Assembly: GCF_006442795.2 (NCBI RefSeq)
Contig: NZ_CP083956.1
Location: 2,457,501-2,521,500, forward strand
From: Mesorhizobium sp. B1-1-8
GTDB lineage: Bacteria > Pseudomonadota > Alphaproteobacteria > Rhizobiales > Rhizobiaceae
Reading direction: 5' to 3'
DNA length: 64,000 nt
The position numbers were made by a program, and so were the translations under genes. This document shows, in pieces, positions 1 to 8,222 of this stretch. Below the pieces are notes generated by a model. The model made no database searches. It was not told the DNA's origin and was given only the letters and a program-made list of their open reading frames with translations. Within the stretch, counting starts at the first letter, position 1. Each line of letters opens with the position of its first letter.

Positions 1-389
1 AGATCCTCGCGGGCAAGCGGATCGGCAGCGGCCGTGACCCGCAGCATCAGCACCATGGACAGGGCCACCAGGCCAATTCCGGCGAGCATCGTCGGGCCGA
101 TGCCGACGGCAGTCTCGATGTCGCGGTGGATGCCCAACTGCTGAATGATACGGTGAAGCCCGACGGGAATGACGATCGCCTTGAAGACGAGCGCGATCGC
201 CGCCGTCACATAAAGATGGTGCGCGTCCTGGATGTAGGCCTGCCAGGCGACGGAAAGCGCGAGAACGACTGCGTGAAGCGCAAAGACATTGATCAGCGCA
301 AAGAGGCGGTCCTGATAGAGCATCATGAAGCTGACCAGCACCAGGCTGCCGGCGAGCAAATGGGCGATGTCGAATGTGAGGCCGTTCAT
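1..389 (-). CDS. hyfE: Hydrogenase-4 subunit E-like membrane protein (partial)
   Basis: The first 129 residues read on the minus strand, and the 3' end lies beyond the left edge. The protein starts MNGLTFDIAHLLAG and consists of successive hydrophobic helices, which fits HyfE, the NuoK-like membrane subunit of hydrogenase-4/formate hydrogenlyase complexes (family knowledge). Its ATG overlaps the TGA of hyfC (ATGA at 388-391), so the two are translationally coupled. The context (hyfB-hyfC-hyfE) fixes the identity better than the short sequence does. Such subunits conduct protons in the membrane arm. Whether a catalytic hydrogenase subunit follows cannot be seen here. Confidence 0.8.
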   Translation of the reverse strand, partial: MNGLTFDIAHLLAGSLVLVSFMMLYQDRLFALINVFALHAVVLALSVAWQAYIQDAHHLYVTAAIALVFKAIVIPVGLHRIIQQLGIHRDIETAVGIGPTMLAGIGLVALSMVLMLRVTAAADPLARED

Positions 390-1345
390 CAGAGGCTCCG
401 CGAGACGAACAGCAGGAGCGTGCCGAGCAGGGCCAGCATCAGCGCCGCCCCCAGGAAATCCGGAACCCGGAAGACGCGCATCTTGGCGATAGCGGTTTCG
501 AACACGGCAAGCAGAACGCCGCCCGCGGCGAGCTTGCCGACATAGGCTACGATGCCGAAAACATAAGGCGTCGGTCCGGCGCCGGCGGCAGCCAGTCCCC
601 AGGGAACGAAGACACAGGAAATCAGCGACACATAAAGCAGGAGCTTGAGTGACGCGGCGAGCTCGATCATCGCCAGGTGGCGGCCGGAATATTCCAGCAC
701 CATCGCCTCGTGGACCATCGTGAGCTCAAGATGCGTTGCCGGGTTGTCGACCGGTATGCGGGCGTTCTCGGCGATTGCCACCATGACGAGAGCGATGAGC
801 GACATCCCGAGCGAGACGCGCAATCCAACTTCGGACGAGCTCATGAAAGCCGCCACAGTGGACAGTTGGGTGGCTCCCGCAACCAGCGCCAGGCTGAACA
901 CGATGAGCAGCATGGCGGGTTCGGCCAGCGATGCGATCATGACCTCACGACTGGAACCGATGCCGCCAAAGCTGGTGCCGACATCCATCCCCGCCAGGGC
1001 CAGGAAGAAGCGCGCGCTGCCGAGAAGGGCGACGATGGCGATCAGATCGGCGGTCCAGCTGAAGGTGAGGCCGGTCGCGAAGGTAGGAATGAGCGCGGCT
1101 GCAACCCAGGTGGCGGCAAAGATCAAGTAGGGCGTCACCCGGAACAGCCACGATGCGTTGTGCGCCAGGACGACCTCCTTGCGCATCAGCCGTATCAGAT
1201 CGCGATAAGGTTGGACGAGGGGAGGACCCCGGCGCCGCTGCAGCCTTGCCTTTACCTTGCGCACGAAGCCGGTCAGCAGCGGTGCGAGCGCCAGCACCAG
1301 CACCATCTGCGCTCCCTGCACGATCAAGGCGAGGATCAGGGCCAT
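389..1345 (-). CDS. hyfC: Hydrogenase-4 subunit C-like (NuoH family) membrane protein
   Basis: 318 residues starting MALILALIVQGAQMV, close to the usual HyfC length. It is a multi-helix NuoH/HycD-family protein with the conserved loop RRRGPPLVQPYRDLIRLMRKE near residues 29-49, and the acidic/arginine loop AENARIPVDNPATHLELTMVHEAM, which resembles the quinone-site loop of NuoH. It would link the membrane arm to the hydrophilic module. The start ATG overlaps the hyfB stop by 10 bases (1336-1345), so a longer upstream reading frame is only the hyfB antiphase. It is part of the operon XRE-hyfB-hyfC-hyfE. Confidence 0.88.
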   Translation of the reverse strand: MALILALIVQGAQMVLVLALAPLLTGFVRKVKARLQRRRGPPLVQPYRDLIRLMRKEVVLAHNASWLFRVTPYLIFAATWVAAALIPTFATGLTFSWTADLIAIVALLGSARFFLALAGMDVGTSFGGIGSSREVMIASLAEPAMLLIVFSLALVAGATQLSTVAAFMSSSEVGLRVSLGMSLIALVMVAIAENARIPVDNPATHLELTMVHEAMVLEYSGRHLAMIELAASLKLLLYVSLISCVFVPWGLAAAGAGPTPYVFGIVAYVGKLAAGGVLLAVFETAIAKMRVFRVPDFLGAALMLALLGTLLLFVSRSL

Positions 1346-3354
1346 AGCGCGAGTACCAGGAGTAAGGCGACGAGGTAGAGAAAGACCAGGGTCAGGTAGC
1401 GCCGGATCGTCAGAAACTGGAGATGGTTGAGCCGGTCGGTTGCAAAGCCGACGGCACCGGTGAGCGGCTGATAGAGCCTCTCCCAGATGAGATCGTGCAT
1501 CTCGACATCCAGGCGGGCCGGTCCGGTCCCGCCAGGCGGCGGCATGTCGACCTTTTCCCGTGCGCGAAATGCATATGTGCCGAAGACCCGACGAATGGGT
1601 TGCGCGAAGCTCACTGCCGTGTATTGCGCCGCCGGCGTCACATCCGTGAAGCCGCAACTCCAGGCGGGACCACGACGAAGCGCACGCGATGCGAAGCGAT
1701 GGATCGCAAGCGCCGCCAGCGATGCCGAAAACGCGATGAAGACAAATACCAGCAAGCCGTTGTAGGAACTGCGGCTCTCGGCGATCGGGACGATCGACAG
1801 CCATGGCTGTGCCATCTGGACCGGCATGCGGTTGCCGACGAGCGAAAGCGTCACCGATGACAGGCCGTCTATGACAAGCCCCGGCAGGATGCCGGCAAGC
1901 AGGCAAAGCACCGCGAGGATGAACATCGCCGCCAGCGAGAGGCGATCGACTTCATGCGCCTGTTCGACCACCGCAGTCCGCGCCCGGCCGAGGAAAGTTA
2001 TCCCGAACGCCTTTACGAAGCAGGCCGCTGCCAAGGCCGCCGATAACGCCAGCAGGCCGCCTACGGCGGGCACGATGACCTTCAGGCCCCATTGCGGCAG
2101 GTCGGGGCTTTGCAATATTGCCTGGAAGGCCAGCCATTCCGAAACGAAGCCGTTGAAGGGCGGCAGCGCGGAGATCGCGACACAGCCGATGAGAAAGACG
2201 AAGCTGGTGAGAGGCATGTTGTGGATAAGGCCGCCCAGCTTCTCCATGTTGCGCTCGCCGGTCGCCGTCAGCACGGCGCCGGCGCCGAAGAAAAGCAGAC
2301 TTTTGAAGAATGAGTGGTTGAGAACGTGGAAGAGCGCCGCGGTCAGCGCCAGTGCCGAGGCCAGCGGCATCGCGTTCGCCTTGAAGGCGAGCGCCAGACC
2401 AAGGCTTACAAAAATGACGCCGATATTCTCGATCGTGCTGTAGGCGAGGAGACGCTTGAGGTCCTTTTCCATCAAAGCGTAGAGGATGCCCAGAACCGCG
2501 GTCAGGCCTCCAAGGGCGAGCACGACCACGCTCGACCACCATGTCGGCGCGCCGAGCAGGTCGAAAACGACGCGAATGAAGCCGTAGACGGCAACCTTGG
2601 TCATGACGCCGCTCATCAGCGCCGAAACGTGACTTGGCGCTGCGGGGTGAGCCAGGGGCAACCAGACGTGCAAGGGAACGAGGCCAGCCTTGGATCCTGC
2701 GCCGAGCAGCACGAGGACCAGGACAATCGTGGCGACGAGCGGGGTGGGTCCGACGGCGCGCATCGCTTCGAACGTGTAGTTCCCGCCTGGTCCCGACAGC
2801 AGACCGAAAGCGAGCAGCAACGCCAGCGTGCCGAAGCTCGCCATCAGCAGATAGATGAAGCCGGCTCTTGTGTTGGCCTGTTCGCGATGATGCGCCATGA
2901 CCAGGGCCCACGAGGCGAGCGACATGAACTCCCATGAGAGCAGGAAGGTGAAGGCATCGTCCGCCAGCACGACCATATTCATCCCGGCGAGGAACGCGGG
3001 AAAGAACGGCAGCACCCGATGCGGCGCGGGCTCGTGACGGCCATAGCCAAGCCCGTAGAGGCTGGCGACCGTGGCGCCGAGATTGACGACGACGAGAAAG
3101 AAACCCGAGAGCGCGTCCAGGCGGAAATGCGCGCCGATCCAGGGTAGGCCAAGCGGTAGCGTGACAGCCGATATGGCGCCCGGATCGGCAGCAAGGCGGC
3201 TTATTGCAATCGCGAATGCCAGGGCCGAGCAATAAAGGGTCGCGCCGTAGACCAGACTGGTTGCGCGGTCCTTTCGACCGGCGGCGACAGCAAATACGGC
3301 GATCCCCAGAAATGCGGCGACACTCCACAAAAGGAGCGCGACAGCCGAAATCAC
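1336..3354 (-). CDS. hyfB: Hydrogenase-4 subunit B-like (NuoL/N, Mrp antiporter family) protein
   Basis: 672 residues with about 14-16 hydrophobic helices, the length expected for HyfB. It belongs to the proton-translocating NuoL/M/N/MrpA superfamily. Recognisable parts are the region around LPLAHPAAPSHVSALMSGVMTK (about residues 230-250) and the following LLAYSTIENIG segment, both typical of this superfamily. The start is GTG at 3354, which overlaps the TGA of the upstream XRE gene (GTGA), implying translational coupling. It is predicted to pump protons in a membrane complex of the formate-hydrogenlyase type. The electron donor in this organism is unknown. Confidence 0.9.
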   Translation of the reverse strand: MISAVALLLWSVAAFLGIAVFAVAAGRKDRATSLVYGATLYCSALAFAIAISRLAADPGAISAVTLPLGLPWIGAHFRLDALSGFFLVVVNLGATVASLYGLGYGRHEPAPHRVLPFFPAFLAGMNMVVLADDAFTFLLSWEFMSLASWALVMAHHREQANTRAGFIYLLMASFGTLALLLAFGLLSGPGGNYTFEAMRAVGPTPLVATIVLVLVLLGAGSKAGLVPLHVWLPLAHPAAPSHVSALMSGVMTKVAVYGFIRVVFDLLGAPTWWSSVVVLALGGLTAVLGILYALMEKDLKRLLAYSTIENIGVIFVSLGLALAFKANAMPLASALALTAALFHVLNHSFFKSLLFFGAGAVLTATGERNMEKLGGLIHNMPLTSFVFLIGCVAISALPPFNGFVSEWLAFQAILQSPDLPQWGLKVIVPAVGGLLALSAALAAACFVKAFGITFLGRARTAVVEQAHEVDRLSLAAMFILAVLCLLAGILPGLVIDGLSSVTLSLVGNRMPVQMAQPWLSIVPIAESRSSYNGLLVFVFIAFSASLAALAIHRFASRALRRGPAWSCGFTDVTPAAQYTAVSFAQPIRRVFGTYAFRAREKVDMPPPGGTGPARLDVEMHDLIWERLYQPLTGAVGFATDRLNHLQFLTIRRYLTLVFLYLVALLLVLALWP

Positions 3355-3659
3355 GCCACGCTCCTCACATTGGCTTCCGCATCACGGTCGCCCAAAATTC
3401 GGGCGGGATTGAAATCCGCCTTTAGCCTCACGCCGCGCCCGCCCGCGACGCTCGCCGCGCCTTCGCCGATCAGTTCGACGCCGGCGCTGTCGAGCGCCGC
3501 TATCAACTTCATCAGGGAATCGACGTTGCCGCGGATCACTCCGTCGCTGGCCTCCATGCGCTGGATCGTCGGCACCGAGAGGTCGGACAACTCGGCCAGC
3601 TTGCGCTGATCGATGCCAAGGAGCGCCCGTGCGGCCCGCAACTGAGGAGCAGTTATCAC
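3351..3659 (-). CDS. XRE-family helix-turn-helix regulator
   Basis: About 102 residues. The helix-turn-helix is near the start (APQLRAARALLGIDQRKLAELSDLSVPTIQRMEA, about residues 3-36), followed by a short C-terminal tail. The chosen start is GTG at 3657-3659 because GGGAGAG lies five bases upstream; an ATG at 3680 would add seven residues but has no better ribosome site. It is the first gene of the hyf operon and overlaps the hyfB start. A role as local regulator of hyf is inferred from position only. Confidence 0.8.
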   Translation of the reverse strand: MITAPQLRAARALLGIDQRKLAELSDLSVPTIQRMEASDGVIRGNVDSLMKLIAALDSAGVELIGEGAASVAGGRGVRLKADFNPARILGDRDAEANVRSVA

Positions 3660-3707
3660 GCTCGCTCTCCCATAGATCAAGTCTCAGGCATGGTCTCTAC
3701 AAGTTGC

Positions 3708-3735
3708 AGCATATATAGAAATGCGCCACAGTCAA
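3708..3735 (-). promoter_or_regulatory. Candidate sigma-70 promoter of the XRE-hyf operon
   Basis: On the minus strand TTGACT (3730-3735) is followed after 16 bases by TATGCT (3708-3713). This places a start site about 40 bases before the GTG of the XRE gene. The surroundings (3700-3765) are clearly AT-richer than the coding DNA. Confidence 0.45.
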
Positions 3736-3886
3736 CTACTGATGGCTGAGATATCATTATTAATGGCAGGTGACGCGAACTAAGCCTCCGTCCCCAAGGA
3801 ACCAAACTCAGCCAGGACGATTGGCGGACGGCCGGTCGCCGCCGGGCTTCCGGGGCGCTTCCGGCCTGACAATTATGGGATTTCGA

Positions 3887-3931
3887 GCATGTCTCCCGAA
3901 AGTGTGCAGCGGTCTCGGGACAAAGACATGC
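3887..3931. repeat. Rhizobial intergenic palindromic repeat (GCATGTC type)
   Basis: Arms GCATGTC (3887-3893) and GACATGC (3925-3931) flank a second inverted pair, CCCGA and TCGGG. The layout matches short dispersed palindromes that recur between genes in Mesorhizobium and relatives (remembered, not searched). It lies 3' of ftsZ2. Confidence 0.5.
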
Positions 3932-3981
3932 TTCAGGCAAGGGGCTGGCTCGCCGCCGGCCCTTGCGCATTCTGGATCCGC

Positions 3982-4962
3982 TTACAGCGGTACTTCGGCT
4001 CCCTGCCGCAATCCCGTCGCGACGACCGACACCCTGAATTTCCCGGCCAGCGCCTGGTCGAATATGGCGCCGACAATGATGTCGGCATCAGCGTCGACCT
4101 CTTCGCGTATGCGGGTGGCGGCCTCGTCGACTTCGAACAGCGTCATGTCGTTGCCCCCGGAGATCGAGACGAGGACGCCCTTGGCGCCGATCATGGAAGC
4201 TTCGTCCAGCAGAGGGTTTGCAATGGCAGCCTCGGCAGCCTTCTTGGCGCGGCCTTCGCCCGTGGCTTCGCCGGTTCCCATCATTGCGCGGCCCATGTCG
4301 CGCATTACCGACTTCACATCGGCGAAATCGAGATTGATCAGGCCCTCCTTGACGATGAGATCGGTGATGCAGCCGACGCCCGAGTAAAGGACGCGATCGG
4401 CCATGGCGAAGGCATCGGCAAATGTCGTCTTGGCGTCGGCGATCCTGAAGAGGTTCTGGTTCGGGATGACGATCACCGTATCGGCGCATTCGCGAAGCCG
4501 CTCGATGCCTTCCTGGGCCGACTGCATGCGGCGCTTCCCCTCGAAGGTAAACGGTTTGGTGACGACCGCCACCGTCAGGATTCCGGCTGCGCGCGCAGCA
4601 TTCGCGATGACGGGCGCAGCGCCGGTTCCAGTCCCGCCTCCCATGCCTGCGGTCACGAAACACATGTGCGTTCCCGCAAGGTGGTCCATGATTTCGTCGA
4701 TCGATTCTTCTGCCGCGGCGCGCCCTACTTCGGGCAGCGAGCCGGCGCCCAAGCCTTCCGTGATGTGAGCCCCCAATTGGATCCGCCTCGACGCTTTCGA
4801 CATCGCGAGCGCCTGTGCGTCGGTATTGGCGACGATGAACTCGGCGCCCTGCAGCTTCTCGGCAATCATGTTGTTGATCGCGTTTCCACCACCACCGCCG
4901 ACACCGACGACCGTTATCTGCGGCCTCATTTCCGAAATTGCAGGCCGTGTCGCGGTGTTCAT
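3982..4962 (-). CDS. ftsZ2: Cell division protein FtsZ, short second copy
   Basis: 326 residues, essentially only the tubulin-like GTPase core. The GTP-binding glycine loop GGGTGTG is at residues 108-114, and the T7 catalytic loop NLDFAD is at 209-214. The protein ends right after the C-terminal subdomain: the long linker and the conserved C-terminal peptide that binds FtsA/ZipA partners are missing. Rhizobia are known to carry such a short second FtsZ beside a full-length FtsZ1. A good ribosome site (AAGGAG, eight bases before ATG) precedes it. It is monocistronic here, unlike ftsZ1, which normally sits in the dcw cluster. Its role is probably accessory or modulatory. Confidence 0.93.
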   Translation of the reverse strand: MNTATRPAISEMRPQITVVGVGGGGGNAINNMIAEKLQGAEFIVANTDAQALAMSKASRRIQLGAHITEGLGAGSLPEVGRAAAEESIDEIMDHLAGTHMCFVTAGMGGGTGTGAAPVIANAARAAGILTVAVVTKPFTFEGKRRMQSAQEGIERLRECADTVIVIPNQNLFRIADAKTTFADAFAMADRVLYSGVGCITDLIVKEGLINLDFADVKSVMRDMGRAMMGTGEATGEGRAKKAAEAAIANPLLDEASMIGAKGVLVSISGGNDMTLFEVDEAATRIREEVDADADIIVGAIFDQALAGKFRVSVVATGLRQGAEVPL

Positions 4963-5107
4963 CGCCGTGTCTCCTTGGAATGCACCTGGCGTATTGTTTT
5001 CCAGGTACGGCGCGATCCTTTGGACACGCCAAGAGCAGAATCAGGCTCTATAGCCTCGGTATAGGGAAACAGAGGGTGGACCTGGCTGCAAGCCAAGATG
5101 TGGCGCG

Positions 5108-5235
5108 TCATGCCCGCTCCGGACTGATCGGCGCGCCGATGTGCGTCAGCCGGCTCACATGTGCGTCGACCAGCCCGGGCAGCAGCAGGCAGCCCGAAGC
5201 ATCGACGTTCGTCCTGGCCCGACATGATGCTGGCC
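5108..5235 (-). pseudogene. Remnant of an amidohydrolase gene
   Basis: Directly after the DapA-family gene, the minus strand encodes VDASGCLLLPGLVDAHV. This is the hallmark N-terminal metal-site stretch of cyclic amidohydrolases (normally ...PGLVDAHVH). Here it has no start region, and the frame runs on only 14 residues after DAHV to a stop at 5108. About 40 codons remain of a gene normally near 400. The second His of the HxH metal site is replaced. Confidence 0.5.
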
Positions 5236-6144
5236 TCAATTCCGGCCGATGTGGTCGGCCAAAGGACCGAGAGCAGCGACCAGGGCCCTGCCGCTCTCCA
5301 GCGTCGCGTTCTCGTGCGGGGCGCGCAGGTTCAGCCAGCGGCTGTCGCCGGATTTCACCGCCAGCACGGCCTTCATCGCCAGGATGAGGCCGGCGTCCTG
5401 GATGATTTTGCGGAACGCCTTGATCGCCGCATCCGCCTCGGCGGTGTCCTGTCCCGCCAACGTCGCGTCGTAGAGGGCGCGGATCGCCCTGGCATTCAGG
5501 TTGACCGTCGCCGAGATGCATCCGGCTGCGCCGCCGGCGAGCCCCTTGGTCAGTTGCGCTTCCGAGCTCGGGAAGACCGAAACGTTGCGCGCGGCGGCGA
5601 TGACGGCGGCGGTATTGTTCCAGTCGCCGGCGCTGTCTTTGTAAGCGACGACGGTGTCGGGAAACGCCTCGTTCAGCCGGGCGGTGAGGGCAGGGCTCAC
5701 CGGCACGCCGGAATTCTGCGGGATGTGATAGAGGATCACGCGCAGCGCCGGGCTCGCCACCCGCTCGATCAGTTCGCTGTAATAGCGCGCCTGGCCGTTG
5801 TCGCCGACGGCCGTGTAGAAGAACGACGGCAGCACCATGACGCCGGCGCAGCCGAGGCGCGCCGCATGGGCCGACAGCTCGACGGTTTCGGGCAGCGCGG
5901 TGACGCCGGTGCCGGGCATCAGCCGGCCAGGCGAAATGCCGGCGTCGACCAGCCACTCCAGCGCCTCGATGCGTTCGCGCAGCGACAGCGACAGCGCCTC
6001 GCCGGTGGTGCCGAACGGCGACAGGAAATGCGCGCCCTGATCCAGCACCCATTTGGCATGCGCTATCCAGAGGTCGCGCGCGATGCCGCCGTCGTTTTCG
6101 AACGGCGTCAATATCGGCGCTATGGTTCCTTGCGGGCGGGTCAT
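5236..6144 (-). CDS. Dihydrodipicolinate synthase family aldolase/lyase
   Basis: 302 residues, the usual size of a DapA/NanA-family TIM-barrel class I aldolase. SPFGTTGEALSLS carries the GTTGE carboxylate-binding motif, LYHIPQNSG the catalytic Tyr, and VAYKDSAGDW the Schiff-base Lys. The start at 6144 (MTRPQGTIAPILTPF) fits family N-termini and has AAGGAC upstream; the longer frame to 6321 is not needed. It stands alone, followed only by an amidohydrolase remnant, so it is more likely a catabolic 2-oxo-acid lyase or dehydratase than the housekeeping lysine-biosynthesis enzyme. Substrate unknown. Confidence 0.85.
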   Translation of the reverse strand: MTRPQGTIAPILTPFENDGGIARDLWIAHAKWVLDQGAHFLSPFGTTGEALSLSLRERIEALEWLVDAGISPGRLMPGTGVTALPETVELSAHAARLGCAGVMVLPSFFYTAVGDNGQARYYSELIERVASPALRVILYHIPQNSGVPVSPALTARLNEAFPDTVVAYKDSAGDWNNTAAVIAAARNVSVFPSSEAQLTKGLAGGAAGCISATVNLNARAIRALYDATLAGQDTAEADAAIKAFRKIIQDAGLILAMKAVLAVKSGDSRWLNLRAPHENATLESGRALVAALGPLADHIGRN

Positions 6145-6332
6145 ATCAGTCCTTTTGCGTGAGGCATACCGGTGCGGTGCGGCCACCGCGCGGGCAAAGT
6201 AGGCCAATGCGGTGTTGTCGAAAAGCACATCGAAGCCGGCCTGCGATCGGAGCGTAACAGTCTGCGGGGTAAGGCTGTCGGAACCTCCTGATTGCCCGGG
6301 GATTACGCATTGGCAAAGCAAGGATGTCCGAG

Positions 6333-6617
6333 ATGCCTTCCACCGCCATCCGCAACACGTATTACGATCCGTCGACCAAGACCCTGTCGGTGTGGTTCGT
6401 CCCGAGCGGCAACCGCTATGATTACGAGGAGGTGGAACCAGAGACCTATGCGGCTTTCAAGGCGGCCTCTTCGAAAGGACGGTTCTTCAACGAATTCGTG
6501 CGCGACCGCTACAAGTTTCGTCTGGTCGAGCAGGGGGCGCCTGATCGGTCGCTTCGCAATGGCCAAGCACCCAGTCAGAAAGCGTTCATCAAACGAACGC
6601 TGGGACGTGGCGGGTAA
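6333..6617 (+). CDS. KTSC-domain protein
   Basis: 94 residues (97 if the ATG at 6324 is used). The first 60 residues have the KTSC domain pattern: STAIRNTYYDPSTKTLSVWF, then G..YDYEEVEPETYAAFKAASSKGRFFNEFVRDRY. These small domains resemble a C-terminal part of lysyl-tRNA synthetase and occur alone in many bacteria, with no settled function. The ATG at 6333 is preferred because AAGGA precedes it by eight bases. It is divergent from the DapA-family gene. Confidence 0.75.
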   Translation: MPSTAIRNTYYDPSTKTLSVWFVPSGNRYDYEEVEPETYAAFKAASSKGRFFNEFVRDRYKFRLVEQGAPDRSLRNGQAPSQKAFIKRTLGRGG

Positions 6618-6632
6618 GCTGGAACCGGGGGA

Positions 6633-6914
6633 TTAGACCTCGTCGAACCGGCTTCCTTCCTTCGAGGGATCCCGCGACAGCGCGCGTTCTTCCTCGTCAT
6701 CCGGCAAGGCTTCATCGCTGTTCTGATAGGGGTTGTCGTCGTCTTCCTCGGGAAGGGCGCCTTCCGCTTCGACGTCATCCTGCGGATCGCTATTCACGAC
6801 GACGCTGTCGGGGAGAATTCTGCTGCCCTCGATGTCGTCCCGATCCTGCTGTTCGATGGTCGGAGCCTCGGCTTCATCCTGTTTTGCGGATCGTTGCTTG
6901 TTGCGCGGTTCCAT
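6633..6914 (-). CDS. Acidic low-complexity small protein
   Basis: 93 residues from ATG 6912-6914 with a good ribosome site (GGAG, seven bases). The protein is basic for the first dozen residues, then very rich in Asp, Glu, Gln and Ser, with no hydrophobic stretch; it is probably largely unstructured and cytoplasmic. No family is recognised. It follows the ATP-dependent DNA ligase gene on the same strand with a gap of 145 bases, so co-expression is possible. Confidence 0.6.
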   Translation of the reverse strand: MEPRNKQRSAKQDEAEAPTIEQQDRDDIEGSRILPDSVVVNSDPQDDVEAEGALPEEDDDNPYQNSDEALPDDEEERALSRDPSKEGSRFDEV

Positions 6915-7059
6915 CCCGTTCTCCAATGCTGACGCTTGCACGCGTTTTGCTCCATTCAAGGAACCGCCGAGCGGATCAGTTGTTCCTTCGGCTATTCGGC
7001 AAACCGCTCCGGGCCCGCCTTCCGATCCTTGCTGCGGGAGAAGACATCGCGGTTCGAAC

Positions 7060-8073
7060 CTACTCGATCTGTTCGAAGGTGCATTGGCGCGGCGCTTTGT
7101 CGGGCCGCCAGCGCAACAATTTTGTGCCGTGCCGGAAGCGGTCACCGGTGACATGGTCGAAGCGGACCTCGACGACGAGTTCCGGCCGCACGGGCTCCCA
7201 TTCTCCGCTGCGTTCCGTGCTCCAGCGGCTCGGCCCGCCAGGCGCCTTGCCGGTGAAGCCGGGAGGTTCGCGCAATTTTTCCAGCTTGTCGGTGATCGCC
7301 GGACGCTCGTCATTGCCTATGGTCGAAGTGAAGCCGACATGGTCGAGCAAGCCGCTGTCGTTGTAGAGACCAAGCAGCAGCGAGCCGACCTGCCGCCTGG
7401 CGCTGAGATAGCGGAATCCACCGACCACGCAGTCGGCCGTGCGCAGGCGCTTGACCTTGATCATGGCGCGCTCGCCCGGCTGATAGGGCTCCGACAGCGC
7501 CTTGGCGACCACGCCATCCGTGGAGCCGTGACCGGCGCCTTGCAGCCATCGCTTGGCGGTCGCAAGACTTGTCGTGGAAGGCGAAAGCCGCATGGCCGGG
7601 CGGTCAGATTTGGCGGCCAAGTCTTCGACAGCCGCTCGTCGCTCAGGCAGCGATCTTTCGAGCAGGATCTTGCCACCTGGTGCTGCCAGCATATCGAACA
7701 GGATCAGCTGCGCAGGTATTTCCTGGCTCAGCTTGCGGATGCGGCTCTCCGCCGGATGAAGCCGCATTTGCAGGGCGTCGAACGAAGCCCGCCCGTCAAT
7801 CTCGATCACGATTTCGCCGTCGATGACGAAATCTCTTGCGTCGAATTCGCGCAACATGGCTGTCAGTTCGGGAAAATAGCGGCCGAGCGGCTTGCCGGAT
7901 TTGGCCCTGAGATCGACGGCTGCGCGCCCCTTGAAGGCAAGGCAGCGAAAGCCATCCCATTTCGGCTCGTATTGCCAAACACCATTGTCATCCGGCAGCA
8001 AGTCGGCGGTCCGGGCTTCCATCGGAGGCGTGTCCAGCGGCAGCGGGAATGTGTCGGCCGCTGCCTTTACCAT
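7060..8073 (-). CDS. ATP-dependent DNA ligase (LigD/LigC ligase-domain type)
   Basis: 337 residues. The adenylation motif EPKWDGFR has the AMP-accepting Lys at residue 38. Further ligase motifs follow: FVIDGEIVIE, a DGVVAK segment, and MIKVKRLRTADCVVGG (motif V). The C-terminal third is the OB-fold of LigD-type ligases (VRPELVVEVRFDHVTGDRFRHGTKLLRWRPDK). It lacks the polymerase and nuclease domains of full LigD, so it resembles stand-alone LigC ligases used in bacterial end joining or repair (family knowledge). No Ku gene is in the window. Confidence 0.9.
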   Translation of the reverse strand: MVKAAADTFPLPLDTPPMEARTADLLPDDNGVWQYEPKWDGFRCLAFKGRAAVDLRAKSGKPLGRYFPELTAMLREFDARDFVIDGEIVIEIDGRASFDALQMRLHPAESRIRKLSQEIPAQLILFDMLAAPGGKILLERSLPERRAAVEDLAAKSDRPAMRLSPSTTSLATAKRWLQGAGHGSTDGVVAKALSEPYQPGERAMIKVKRLRTADCVVGGFRYLSARRQVGSLLLGLYNDSGLLDHVGFTSTIGNDERPAITDKLEKLREPPGFTGKAPGGPSRWSTERSGEWEPVRPELVVEVRFDHVTGDRFRHGTKLLRWRPDKAPRQCTFEQIE

Positions 8074-8222
8074 CGCTCTTCCGTTCCACGGTGATGCCTT
8101 GGGTGGAAATCTCGGTTCCCGTCCATCCCGTTGGAACGTTCGACCGGAAATCTGGTTGCCGGCTCAGGAGGAACGAGTGCCAAGGGGTGGCGTTCAACCG
8201 AGGCCATGCTGGAGTCGAATTG

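Larger units (their letters stand above)
3660..3981. other. Intergenic region ftsZ2 / XRE-hyf
   Basis: 322 bases without a convincing gene. It holds the candidate XRE promoter (3708-3735) and a rhizobial palindromic repeat (3887-3931). An inverted pair CAAGG/CCTTG around 3935-3965 could end ftsZ2 transcription, but no run of T follows it. Confidence 0.5.

Noticed and set aside
126..545. 139-residue plus-strand frame over the hyfE/hyfC junction
   Set aside because: Antisense to the coupled hyf genes; composition is the mirrored high-GC codon pattern, with no family likeness.
3677..3970. 97-residue minus-strand frame between ftsZ2 and the XRE gene
   Set aside because: It crosses a dispersed palindromic repeat and the XRE promoter, has no ribosome site and no recognisable domain.
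5161..6162. 333-residue plus-strand frame
   Set aside because: It is the opposite strand of the DapA-family gene, whose catalytic motifs are clear.
8133..8157. EcfG promoter (GGAAC-N16-GGTT) before the cysteine hydrolase
   Set aside because: The -10 part misses the key C, and GGAAC-like pieces are common in this GC-rich DNA.
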